Part shown: piece by piece, positions 17,538 to 25,004 of the stretch
How positions within the stretch are numbered: position 1 is the first letter of the stretch
Layout: every line of letters begins with the position of its first letter
DNA from: Crenothrix sp043729335
Lineage (GTDB): Bacteria; Pseudomonadota; Gammaproteobacteria; Methylococcales; Methylomonadaceae
Assembly: GCF_043729335.1 (NCBI RefSeq)
Contig: NZ_JAYTLQ010000026.1
Coordinates: forward strand, 124,001 to 188,000
Direction: 5' to 3'
Length of the DNA stretch: 64,000 nucleotides
Made by a program: the position numbers and the translations under genes
The notes under the pieces: generated by a model
What the model saw: the letters and a program-made list of their open reading frames with translations, nothing else
Told to the model about the DNA's origin: nothing
Database searches by the model: none

Positions 17538-18491
17538 ATGACTTGTTTAAAATTTAAAAAATTGGCACTTTGTTCATTGGTAAGCTTGTTTGCAAGCCAA
17601 GCTTACGCACATACGGGCGTTAGAGACCACGCCGAGGAAGGAAAGGCGAGTTATAACGGTTTTACCCTTGGCCACGGCTGTGCTGCCGGTGAAAGCACTG
17701 CATTTCAGGAGCCTTATCCAGTATTAGGGCAATCAGCTGTATTTCCTATGATGGATAATGTGGTGTGGCAAAGAAATGGTAAGAAAACAATCGGTGGCGA
17801 TGGTGGCAAAGTCATTGAAGGTGGAACAACCCTTAAATTAGGTGTTGCCGGTTTAGCGGGTTTGAGTTCGGCTTTTCGCGTTACCCAGGAAATCGTCGAT
17901 AAAAATGGTAACGTGCATGCCTTACATTGGAAAAAAGGTGCTATGGAACCTAAATTAAGTACGGTAACGCCTTTTAAAATAACCGCACCTACGATTGTAG
18001 ATAACTGCGTAAAAAGTTTAAAGGTACGGATTGGTATTATTAACTGGTGTGATGTGCAAAAGAATGCCACTAATGATAAGCAGGGGCCTTATTTACAACC
18101 TAAAGATGCTTTTGGTGAAGTAATACCCAGAGTGAATGGCATTGACAACAAAGGTATACAACGGAATGTGCCAGGTGCACAACACTACACTAAACTGCCT
18201 GCAGGTAATGGTGATAATAACCGTGCTGATTGGTGGTTTGGCGACATTGAGGGGGGTAGTAAGTTGTATAACGATCCAAACCTGCTGCAGCACCCTACAG
18301 CGGCTACAGCTACTGCGCCTGCAAGCCCCGCTTACTGGACAACGTTAACTATTAATAACAGTGCAGCTGATGTTGCCAAGTGTAAAGGTACGCCAGTCGA
18401 TGTTACCGTAGAACCTTTGGGTATAGATTTTGATACTTATTTGTCGGGAGCTAATACCCAGCCATTTACAAAAGGCGCTTCAAATTTCTGA
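17538..18491 (+). CDS. Exported protein with mature N-terminal His, YcnI-like candidate (copy 2)
   Basis: 317-aa paralogue of the protein at 16019. The signal peptide again ends in AYA, leaving HTGVRDH as the mature start. SYNGFTLGHGC, QEPYPVLGQSAVFPMMD, GLSSAFRVTQEIVD, IINWCDV and GNGDNNRADWWF are conserved between copies, including three Cys and several His, Met and Trp residues that could bind metal. Divergence is greatest in the linker near residue 265. A rho-independent terminator follows at 18566-18598. A copper role is suggested by the N-terminal His and methanotroph context, but is unproven. Confidence 0.75.
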   Translation: MTCLKFKKLALCSLVSLFASQAYAHTGVRDHAEEGKASYNGFTLGHGCAAGESTAFQEPYPVLGQSAVFPMMDNVVWQRNGKKTIGGDGGKVIEGGTTLKLGVAGLAGLSSAFRVTQEIVDKNGNVHALHWKKGAMEPKLSTVTPFKITAPTIVDNCVKSLKVRIGIINWCDVQKNATNDKQGPYLQPKDAFGEVIPRVNGIDNKGIQRNVPGAQHYTKLPAGNGDNNRADWWFGDIEGGSKLYNDPNLLQHPTAATATAPASPAYWTTLTINNSAADVAKCKGTPVDVTVEPLGIDFDTYLSGANTQPFTKGASNF

Positions 18492-18565
18492 TTTTAAATA
18501 AAAATTTTGGCAGTGTTGCGGCAAAGCTGAATCTTTTGGCACTATCAATGTATGTTCTTGCCATT

Positions 18566-18598
18566 CCAGGAAGTCGAGGATGTACTTCCTGGGTTTTT
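18566..18598 (+). terminator. Intrinsic terminator after the second His-start gene
   Basis: The stem CCAGGAAGT / ACTTCCTGG is followed directly by GTTTTTT. It separates the duplicated pair from the third exported gene at 18694. Confidence 0.8.
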
Positions 18599-18693
18599 TA
18601 CAAAGCAAATAATTACTCCAATTAATATAGGGTTGCCATAAAAATAGAATCCCAATATTTTCGGTCAGTGACTTAATGCTAAAGAGGTGAATT

Positions 18694-19155
18694 TTGAAAA
18701 TTTTATATAGAAAAAAACTATGTGCTCTGTTGTTAATCGTTGTGCCAGGGCTTGTCTCGGCACACACTCAACCGGGTACTCTGGGTAAAAGCACTAGCGG
18801 AACTGCGGCAACTGATGTTTGGACGGTTAATTGCAATGATGATGGTAGTGGCGCAGGTGTTCCTAGCCGGATTACTGTACATGTTAAAGATAACGCCTCA
18901 AAATTAGCGCCGATAATCAGTACACAAGTGATTAAAGGTGGTTTAGCCACCATACCGAGTATTGATGCAATAGATGGTGATGCTAAATATAGCCCAGCAG
19001 TTAGTTTGGCAAAAGGTGCAGGTGACTACACCATTTTAGTCAATAAGTCTGCCTCGATAGTTAAAGGTATAGAGAATTATTCTCTTGAGTTTCACTGTGA
19101 ATCTGCTAATGGTGGCCATGCAGGTACTGATCTTTCGATGTCTCAAAATCAGTAG
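18694..19155 (+). CDS. Small exported protein with mature N-terminal His
   Basis: 153-aa secreted protein starting at TTG with AGAGGTG upstream. The signal peptide (RKKLCALLLIVVPGLVSA) is predicted to cut after VSA, leaving HTQPGTLGKS. The mature part has two cysteines (VNCNDDG and FHCESANGGH) and a His/Met-containing tail. It shares no clear full-length similarity with the two preceding proteins, yet shares the exact His-Thr mature start and the same strand. The family is not recognised. It ends before a G/C-rich terminator shared with hemL. Confidence 0.7.
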   Translation: MKILYRKKLCALLLIVVPGLVSAHTQPGTLGKSTSGTAATDVWTVNCNDDGSGAGVPSRITVHVKDNASKLAPIISTQVIKGGLATIPSIDAIDGDAKYSPAVSLAKGAGDYTILVNKSASIVKGIENYSLEFHCESANGGHAGTDLSMSQNQ

Positions 19156-19182
19156 ATGATTAATTTTTAGAATTCATTTTTT

Positions 19183-19211
19183 GGGGGAGAGATTGAATTA
19201 AAATCTCCCCC
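19183..19211. terminator. Convergent terminator
   Basis: GGGGGAGA and TCTCCCCC arms with a short AT-rich loop lie between the convergent His-start gene and hemL. T-rich flanks occur on both sides, so it may work in both directions. Confidence 0.7.
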
Positions 19212-19222
19212 TTCAATATGAT

Positions 19223-20509
19223 TTATAAGCTATTGAACACCCGTTCAGCACTGTCCAACGTTTTTTCCAAATCGGCATCACTGTGTGCCATAGACATAAA
19301 GCCTGCTTCAAAAGCAGACGGTGCAAAATAAACACCTTCTTCCAGCATGGCATGAAAAAAGCGTTTGAATAGGGCTTGATCACATTGCATCACCTGTGCA
19401 AAGCGGGTCATATTATCTTCTTTACTAAAAAACAAACCAAACATACCGCCTACTTGTGTGGTAGTAAAAGCAATACCCGCTTGTTTAGCGCGTGATTTTA
19501 AACCTTCGGTCAGGGTTTTGGTTTTTGCGGCCAGTGTGGGATAAAAATCCGGTTGCGCCAGTAATTCCAGCGTTTTTAAGCCAGCAGCCATCGCTACCGG
19601 ATTGCCGGATAATGTACCAGCTTGATACACCGGCCCTAGCGGTGCCAGTTGTTCCATAATATGCTGTCTGCCACCAAACGCACCCACAGGCATGCCGCCA
19701 CCAATGATTTTCCCTAATGTCGTTAAATCTGGCGTGATGTTATACAAGCCTTGTGCGCCATTTAACGCCACCCTAAAGCCAGTCATTACCTCGTCAAAAA
19801 TCAGTACGCTGTTGTATTGGTCGCAGACTTGGCGTAGAGTCTCAAGAAAGCCCGGTAGCGGTAAAATACAGTTCATATTGCCTGCTACGGGTTCCACGAT
19901 AATAGCGGCAATCTGTTCGCCCATCTTGCTGAACAGGGTTTTAACCGCTTCGCTATCGTTATAAGGCAGAGTAATAGTGTTTTCAGCAACAGCTGCGGTT
20001 ACGCCTGGCGAGCTGGGTACGCCTAAGGTTAACGCGCCAGAACCTGCTTTGACTAATAATGAATCAGAATGGCCATGGTAACAGCCTTCAAATTTAACGA
20101 TTTTATCGCGACTGGTATAACCTCTGGCTAAGCGGATGGCGCTCATGGTGGCTTCTGTACCGGAGCTGACCATGCGGACTAGATCAATGGATGGCAAAAT
20201 TTCGCAAATGCGTTGTGCCATTACTGTTTCAATCTCAGTGGGTGCGCCAAAGCTAAGGCCTTTGTCGGCAGCAGTTTTAACGGCAGCAATAACCTCGGGG
20301 TGTGCATGACCCAAAATCATAGGCCCCCAGGAGCCTACATAATCAATATAAGATTTTCCAGAGCTGTCGTAGATATATGCCCCTAGGGCATGATCGATAA
20401 AAACCGGTGTGCCGCCAACACCGCTAAATGATCTGACCGGTGAATTTACCCCACCGGGGATAACTTGTTTGGCATCAGAGAATAATGTACTTTTGTTGAT
20501 CATAATCAA
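19223..20509 (-). CDS. hemL: Glutamate-1-semialdehyde 2,1-aminomutase
   Basis: PLP enzyme that converts glutamate-1-semialdehyde to 5-aminolevulinate, the first dedicated tetrapyrrole precursor in the C5 pathway. The conserved N-terminus PGGVNSPVRSF is present. The PLP phosphate loop is SSGTEATMSAIRLARG, and the Schiff-base lysine is in TTLGKIIGGGMPVGAFGG. Length (428 aa) is normal. It is divergent from cobO, also a tetrapyrrole-related gene, across a 127-bp region that should hold both promoters. Confidence 0.97.
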   Translation of the reverse strand: MIMINKSTLFSDAKQVIPGGVNSPVRSFSGVGGTPVFIDHALGAYIYDSSGKSYIDYVGSWGPMILGHAHPEVIAAVKTAADKGLSFGAPTEIETVMAQRICEILPSIDLVRMVSSGTEATMSAIRLARGYTSRDKIVKFEGCYHGHSDSLLVKAGSGALTLGVPSSPGVTAAVAENTITLPYNDSEAVKTLFSKMGEQIAAIIVEPVAGNMNCILPLPGFLETLRQVCDQYNSVLIFDEVMTGFRVALNGAQGLYNITPDLTTLGKIIGGGMPVGAFGGRQHIMEQLAPLGPVYQAGTLSGNPVAMAAGLKTLELLAQPDFYPTLAAKTKTLTEGLKSRAKQAGIAFTTTQVGGMFGLFFSKEDNMTRFAQVMQCDQALFKRFFHAMLEEGVYFAPSAFEAGFMSMAHSDADLEKTLDSAERVFNSL

Positions 20510-20636
20510 TTTGTGGCGTGGTAATAAGTGTTATAACTTTACCATGAATACGGGCGTGAGATGCGGTAGAATGGCCGATTTGACGTTTTGTTGATACATC
20601 TTGATACGGTGTTTCGCAATTCATGAAGGGTAATTT

Positions 20637-21173
20637 ATGAAATCCAGAGAGCGACGTAAAGGGCTGGTCGTGGTTAATACCGGAGAAGGCAAAGGCAAGT
20701 CATCCAGTGCCCTAGGCATGGTATTTCGTGCCGCAGGTTGGGGGATGAAGGTGTGTGTTATTCAGTATATTAAAGGCCAATGGCAAACCGGCGAACAAAA
20801 AGCCGCAGAGCGTTTTGATAATATTGAATGGCATGCTTTGGGTGATGGCTTTACCTGGGATACTAAAAATCCTGAGCAAGACATCAAGACCAGTCGGGAA
20901 ATATGGGAGTTCAGCAAGCAAAAAATACTTTCCGATGAATTTGATGTTGTCTTGCTGGATGAGATTAATTACTGCTGCGGCTATAACTGGATTTCAGGCC
21001 AGGAGATTGCGGATTTTATTGCCAATGATAAGCCCGAATGGTTGCATTTGATTTTAACAGGCCGTAATGCTGCGCCAGAAGTCATCGCCATTGCCAACAC
21101 AGTGACCGAAATGACTAAGGTAAAGCATGCTTATGAGCAAGGTATTAAAGCAGAGCAGGGCATTGAGTTTTAG
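20637..21173 (+). CDS. cobO: Cob(I)yrinic acid a,c-diamide adenosyltransferase (CobO/BtuR)
   Basis: Transfers the adenosyl group of ATP to cob(I)alamin or its corrinoid precursors. The P-loop is NTGEGKGKSSSALG near the N-terminus. The family blocks FRAAGWGMKVCVIQYIKG, LLDEINYC and LTGRNAAPEVIAIA follow, and the length is 178 aa. It is not in an operon with the other cob genes near 29.5-30.7 kb. I saw no cobalamin riboswitch in its leader. Confidence 0.94.
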   Translation: MKSRERRKGLVVVNTGEGKGKSSSALGMVFRAAGWGMKVCVIQYIKGQWQTGEQKAAERFDNIEWHALGDGFTWDTKNPEQDIKTSREIWEFSKQKILSDEFDVVLLDEINYCCGYNWISGQEIADFIANDKPEWLHLILTGRNAAPEVIAIANTVTEMTKVKHAYEQGIKAEQGIEF

Positions 21174-21273
21174 GCGGGTCAGAATCAAAATGATGCTGAG
21201 GTTAACAGCCCGCATAAAGCCGTACAAATTTACCTCGAAAGAGGATTGATGATAACAATGAGAGAGGATTGAT

Positions 21274-21669
21274 ATGTCTGAAGAAAAAACATCGGAAACA
21301 AGTAAACTGGCCTTCGCGATTATCGCTGTTTTTGTTATAGGCTTTGCGATGGTGGGGCTGAGCAAAATGGATACGGCAACGAGTGAACAAAAAGAAGGTG
21401 CGGCACAGGTGACAGGTTATGCGGCACTACATACGCTGGCAAGCCAAAAATGCCCGGCAGCTATTAAGGAGGCTACCAAAGAGCAGGTGTATTTTACGTC
21501 AGAAACAGAGAGCGATAAAGAGTCGTATCTCACGCTGAAGTGGGTGGGTGAAAATGCAGGCAAAGGTGGCTTTAAAACAGCTAGCTGCACAGTACGTACT
21601 ATTGTAGGCGGCATTACTGAGTTAATCATTGATGGTAAAGTGTTGATCAGTAAAAAGCCTATGCCTTAA
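21274..21669 (+). CDS. Membrane-anchored protein of unknown function
   Basis: 131-aa protein. A short charged cytoplasmic head (MSEEKTSETSK) precedes one hydrophobic helix at about residues 12-31, and the rest is predicted to be periplasmic. That part contains two cysteines (QKCPAA and TASCTV) that could form a disulfide bond. It lies 100 bp after cobO and ends in a clear bidirectional terminator. I do not recognise the family. Confidence 0.65.
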   Translation: MSEEKTSETSKLAFAIIAVFVIGFAMVGLSKMDTATSEQKEGAAQVTGYAALHTLASQKCPAAIKEATKEQVYFTSETESDKESYLTLKWVGENAGKGGFKTASCTVRTIVGGITELIIDGKVLISKKPMP

Positions 21670-21697
21670 GCTTTATCTCTAAGTTTTTAGTTTTTTA

Positions 21698-21731
21698 AAG
21701 CCCCGATAACTTATGTTATCGGGGCTTTTTT
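21698..21731. terminator. Bidirectional intrinsic terminator
   Basis: The perfect 13-bp stem AAGCCCCGATAAC / GTTATCGGGGCTT has a 4-nt loop. TTTTTT follows on the plus strand and a T-rich tract on the minus strand, serving the convergent gene at 21274 and the DEAD-box helicase. Confidence 0.88.
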
Positions 21732-21740
21732 ATGCAAAAA

Positions 21741-23069
21741 CTACGACTCTTCAACGGCTTTAATCGTCGGCACACGGCGCTTACCAATATTTTTCTTATC
21801 GCGGTCGCGTATTTTTACCTTTTTTGCAGGTTCTTTTTTAGGCTCGATCTTTTCTTTGCTCCCAGCCGCTTTGCCTGAACCTTTGACTTTCTTCGGGCCT
21901 TTATAACTGCCTATTAAGCCTTCAACCGTTCGCCTTGTGAAATTTTGTTTTAAGAAGCGCTCAATACTGGCCATCAGGTTCCATTCGGTATGTTTTACCA
22001 AAGAAATCGCCACGCCTTGTTCATCGGCACGACCACTGCGGCCTATGCGGTGAATATAATTAATGCCGTTGCGCGGCACATCAAAATTAACCACCAGATT
22101 AATGCCGCTAATATCCAAACCACGCGCAGCCAAATCAGTAGCGGTCATCACATTAACGCTGCCGCTACGAAATAAACCCATCACCCGGTTACGTTCTTTT
22201 TGTTCCATTTCACCGTGTAATGAGGCTACGCGGCAATCGTGTTGTTGTAGATAATTACCCAGCTCAACCGCTTGAATGCGGCTGTTGGTAAAAATCAAGG
22301 CTTTGTCGTAAGGCTGGTTTTGCAGTAGCCACGCCAGCAATTTTTGCTTATGCTCGTTGTGATCGGCCAGGATAACCTGTTGCTCAATATTGCTGTGGCC
22401 ATCATGCAAAGTATTAAGCGCTACCGTCTTGGGATTTTTTAACACTTGGTCGGCGATTTTAATAACGCCGAAATGCGTTAATGTAGCCGAGAACAGCAAG
22501 GTCTGCCTTTCCTCATTACTGCAATGTTTAACAATGTTAAGTACATCTTCTCGGAAGCCCATGTCCAACATACGGTCGGCTTCGTCAAGAATCAATACTT
22601 CTACGCTGCTTAAATAGGGCGTATCCAAAGCCATTAGTTCCAGCAATCTACCCGGCGTAGCAATGACGATGTCGGTGTTTTTTCTGAACAGGTTTTGCTG
22701 GCGTTTGAAGTCATCACCACCGGTAATTAAGCCCGCCGTTAAGTTGGTAAATTCCGCCAGCTGCTGGCAGTTTTGCAAAATTTGCTGCGCTAGCTCGCGG
22801 GTAGGAGTCAGTATCAATACACGTGCGCCACGTCTTGATGGCGGTACGTTGAGTAAATGCTGTAAGGTAGGTAGCAAGAATGCCGCTGTTTTGCCACTAC
22901 CGGTTTCAGCGCTGACCAACAAATCAAGTTGTTTAAGCGCAGGTGGTATGGCTTCAAGTTGCACGGGCGTGGGTTTTTCATAACCTAATTTACTAACCGC
23001 TTGCAGTAAGGGCACTAGCAGTTGCAGGTCTTCAAATGAGGTGGGGTTTTCTAAAGATTCGGTAAGCAT
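21741..23069 (-). CDS. DEAD-box ATP-dependent RNA helicase
   Basis: Cytoplasmic RNA helicase of the RhlE/SrmB/RhlB type, used in ribosome assembly or RNA turnover. The Q-motif is YEKPTPVQLEAIP. Motif I is AETGSGKT, II is LDEADRMLDMG, III is SAT, V is ATDLAARGLDI and VI is HRIGRSGRADEQG. A Lys-rich C-terminal tail (about residues 395-442) probably binds RNA. I chose the ATG at 23069 rather than an upstream TTG at 23099 because it starts at the usual distance from the Q-motif. The subfamily cannot be fixed by eye. Confidence 0.92.
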   Translation of the reverse strand: MLTESLENPTSFEDLQLLVPLLQAVSKLGYEKPTPVQLEAIPPALKQLDLLVSAETGSGKTAAFLLPTLQHLLNVPPSRRGARVLILTPTRELAQQILQNCQQLAEFTNLTAGLITGGDDFKRQQNLFRKNTDIVIATPGRLLELMALDTPYLSSVEVLILDEADRMLDMGFREDVLNIVKHCSNEERQTLLFSATLTHFGVIKIADQVLKNPKTVALNTLHDGHSNIEQQVILADHNEHKQKLLAWLLQNQPYDKALIFTNSRIQAVELGNYLQQHDCRVASLHGEMEQKERNRVMGLFRSGSVNVMTATDLAARGLDISGINLVVNFDVPRNGINYIHRIGRSGRADEQGVAISLVKHTEWNLMASIERFLKQNFTRRTVEGLIGSYKGPKKVKGSGKAAGSKEKIEPKKEPAKKVKIRDRDKKNIGKRRVPTIKAVEES

Positions 23070-23141
23070 GTGTTGTCCGGTGAGCCTGCGGTATTGCAAT
23101 CAGTGGATTAGAAAGATATCTTTTTGGCATGTTGCCAACAT

Positions 23142-24146
23142 CTAACCTTGTTGATGATATTGCATTATACGTTCAACTTCGTGTTTAGAACCGAGAATAA
23201 CCGGCACACGCTGATGTATGCTTTCAGGTTTGATCTCCATAATGCGTTCACGACCGGTAGAGCACAGTCCTCCCGCTTGTTCAATAATAAATGCCATCGG
23301 GTTGGCTTCATACATTAACCGTAATTTGGCGGGTTTGTTGGGGTTTTTGCAATCTAGAGGATACAAAAATACCCCGCCACGCGTCAAAATACGGTAAACA
23401 TCTGCCACTAAAGAGGCAATCCAGCGCATGTTGTAATTCTTCTCAATGTTGCCATCGATACCGCGTACGCAGTCGTCTATATAACGTTGTACCGGCGGTT
23501 CCCAGAAGCGTTGGTTGGACATGTTAATGGCAAATTCGCTGGTGTCTTCAGGGATGCGCATATTGCAATGGGTGAGTATGAATTCACCGATGTCTTGGTC
23601 AAGCGTGAAAGCATTTACGCCATGTCCGGTAGTGAGCACCATCATCGTTGAGGGGCCATACAATACAAAACCGGAGCATACCTGTTCGGCGCCTTTTTGC
23701 AAAAAATCCTGCACTTCCGGATGAATGCCTTCGCGGCAACGTAAAATTGAAAAAATAGTCCCCACTGCCAGGTTAACATCAATATTTGACGAGCCATCCA
23801 GCGGATCAAACAGAACTAAATATTTGCCTTTAGGATATTGTTCCGGAATTTTAATGGGTTCATCAATTTCTTCTGAAGCCATGCCCGCTAAGTGGCCAGT
23901 CCAGTTTAGTTCATTCACCATAATGTCATTGGTGATAATATCGAGTTTCTTTTGGATTTCACCTTGCACATTCTCTGATTCGGCGCTGCCCAATACGCCA
24001 ATCAATTCTCCCCGATTAACCAGGTGTGATATTTTTTTGCAAGCAGTAACAATGTTGTTTAGCAGCAAGGTGAAAGTACCAGAAGCATCTGGCAAGCCGC
24101 GTTGTTGTTCAATCAGAAATTGGGTCAGGGTAATTTTATGGGACAT
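23142..24146 (-). CDS. fbp: Fructose-1,6-bisphosphatase class 1
   Basis: Hydrolyses fructose-1,6-bisphosphate to fructose-6-phosphate in gluconeogenesis; in a methylotroph this can also feed ribulose monophosphate regeneration. The metal-binding DPLDGSSNIDVN motif is present, with the C-terminal GGVFLYPLD and the LRLMYEANPMAFIIEQAGG block. The 334-aa length is normal for the type I enzyme. It is a single gene on the minus strand with no Calvin-cycle neighbours. Confidence 0.96.
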   Translation of the reverse strand: MSHKITLTQFLIEQQRGLPDASGTFTLLLNNIVTACKKISHLVNRGELIGVLGSAESENVQGEIQKKLDIITNDIMVNELNWTGHLAGMASEEIDEPIKIPEQYPKGKYLVLFDPLDGSSNIDVNLAVGTIFSILRCREGIHPEVQDFLQKGAEQVCSGFVLYGPSTMMVLTTGHGVNAFTLDQDIGEFILTHCNMRIPEDTSEFAINMSNQRFWEPPVQRYIDDCVRGIDGNIEKNYNMRWIASLVADVYRILTRGGVFLYPLDCKNPNKPAKLRLMYEANPMAFIIEQAGGLCSTGRERIMEIKPESIHQRVPVILGSKHEVERIMQYHQQG

Positions 24147-24199
24147 GTATTCGGTTCCGAGTGATAAGTTTTATGATAGAGGCAGTTGAGCAGCACACA

Positions 24200-24472
24200 T
24201 TATTCTTTTTTGCGGATCATATTATAAATTTTGCAAAAAAGTATTGATGCTGATAGCACTAAGGTAATCGCATTTGCGCAAATAATGGCGTTATTTGACA
24301 GATAAAGGCCGTAGATTAACCAAAATAACACGCCCAGGGTAAACAAGCTGTACATGCTAAAAGATAGCGAGGAAGTGTCTCGGGTTTTAAGGGTTAAAAT
24401 GGCCTGTGGCAAAAATGATGCCGTGGTTAGGCTAGCGGCGATGTAGCCAATAATGTCTGCGGTGATGGTCAT
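24200..24472 (-). CDS. SemiSWEET-type small transporter
   Basis: 90-aa membrane protein with three predicted helices (about residues 7-25, 38-57 and 63-83), the size and topology of a bacterial SemiSWEET that works as a homodimer. The PQ-loop signature TASFLPQAILTLKTRDTSSL is clear. SemiSWEETs move sugars; the substrate here is unknown. It lies 53 bp upstream of fbp on the same strand, so co-transcription with this sugar-phosphate gene is plausible. Confidence 0.85.
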   Translation of the reverse strand: MTITADIIGYIAASLTTASFLPQAILTLKTRDTSSLSFSMYSLFTLGVLFWLIYGLYLSNNAIICANAITLVLSASILFCKIYNMIRKKE

Positions 24473-24505
24473 GACCGGTTTTGAGTAGGGTTCGGGTTAG
24501 GTTTT

Positions 24506-24583
24506 TGTGGATAAATCACCTAGGCTTTTATTATTCAGGTGGTATGAAGTTATGCACAATTTATGTGGATAACTCTGTGGATT
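24506..24583. promoter_or_regulatory. Cluster of DnaA-box-like sites
   Basis: Four sites lie within 78 bp. TGTGGATAA at 24506-24514 and at 24564-24572 are perfect TTATCCACA boxes on the minus strand. TTATGCACA at 24550-24558 is on the plus strand and fits TTATNCACA. TGTGGATTA at 24575-24583 is a one-mismatch box. An AT-rich tract follows. This may be a replication-origin element, a DnaA-titration site or DnaA-dependent regulation. Confidence 0.6.
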
Positions 24584-24840
24584 ACTCGTTTTAATGGCGC
24601 TCTACTAGGTGATTTTATTACAGTTTTGTTACATTGTATAAAAACGATGCAGCTTTGGATTTAATATAAAATCAATGACTTATGTTTTTTGTTATCAGAG
24701 TAATAATGCAAAAGTCAAGCCAAAGTTGAATATTAATTTTTCTGTGTATAATTCCATGACCTGTATTGCTATTGTACCTTAATACCACTGACTTTTCTGG
24801 TTAAACGCCTTGGTTTGAGGGACTACTTTACGGGACATCC

Positions 24841-24903
24841 GTCCGCCTTGAGCTTGTCGAAGGGTTTTGTTGTTCATGGTTCGACAAGCTCACCACGAAC
24901 GGT
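24841..24903. repeat. REP-like inverted repeat
   Basis: TGAGCTTGTCGAA (24849-24861) is repeated in inverted form as TTCGACAAGCTCA (24880-24892), with related flanks. The sequence resembles widespread intergenic REP-like palindromes with a GAGCTTGTCGAA core. A diverged, shorter relative is at 31201-31231. Confidence 0.65.
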
Positions 24904-25004
24904 TTTTTAAAAAATTGGCCGACAAATCATTATTGACTGAGTACTAGCCTCTCTTTTTAAAAGAGGCTGAGCGATTACCTTCAATTCCTGTTCTATTTTA
25001 CTTA

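Larger units (their letters stand above)
24473..25004. other. Large intergenic region
   Basis: This 530-bp non-coding stretch lies between the 5' end of the SemiSWEET gene and the 3' end of rapA. Its right half after the DnaA-box cluster is AT-rich (24585-24780), followed by a REP-like inverted repeat (24841-24903) and a CCTCTTT/AAAGAGG palindrome (24946-24967). No gene is visible. Confidence 0.7.
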
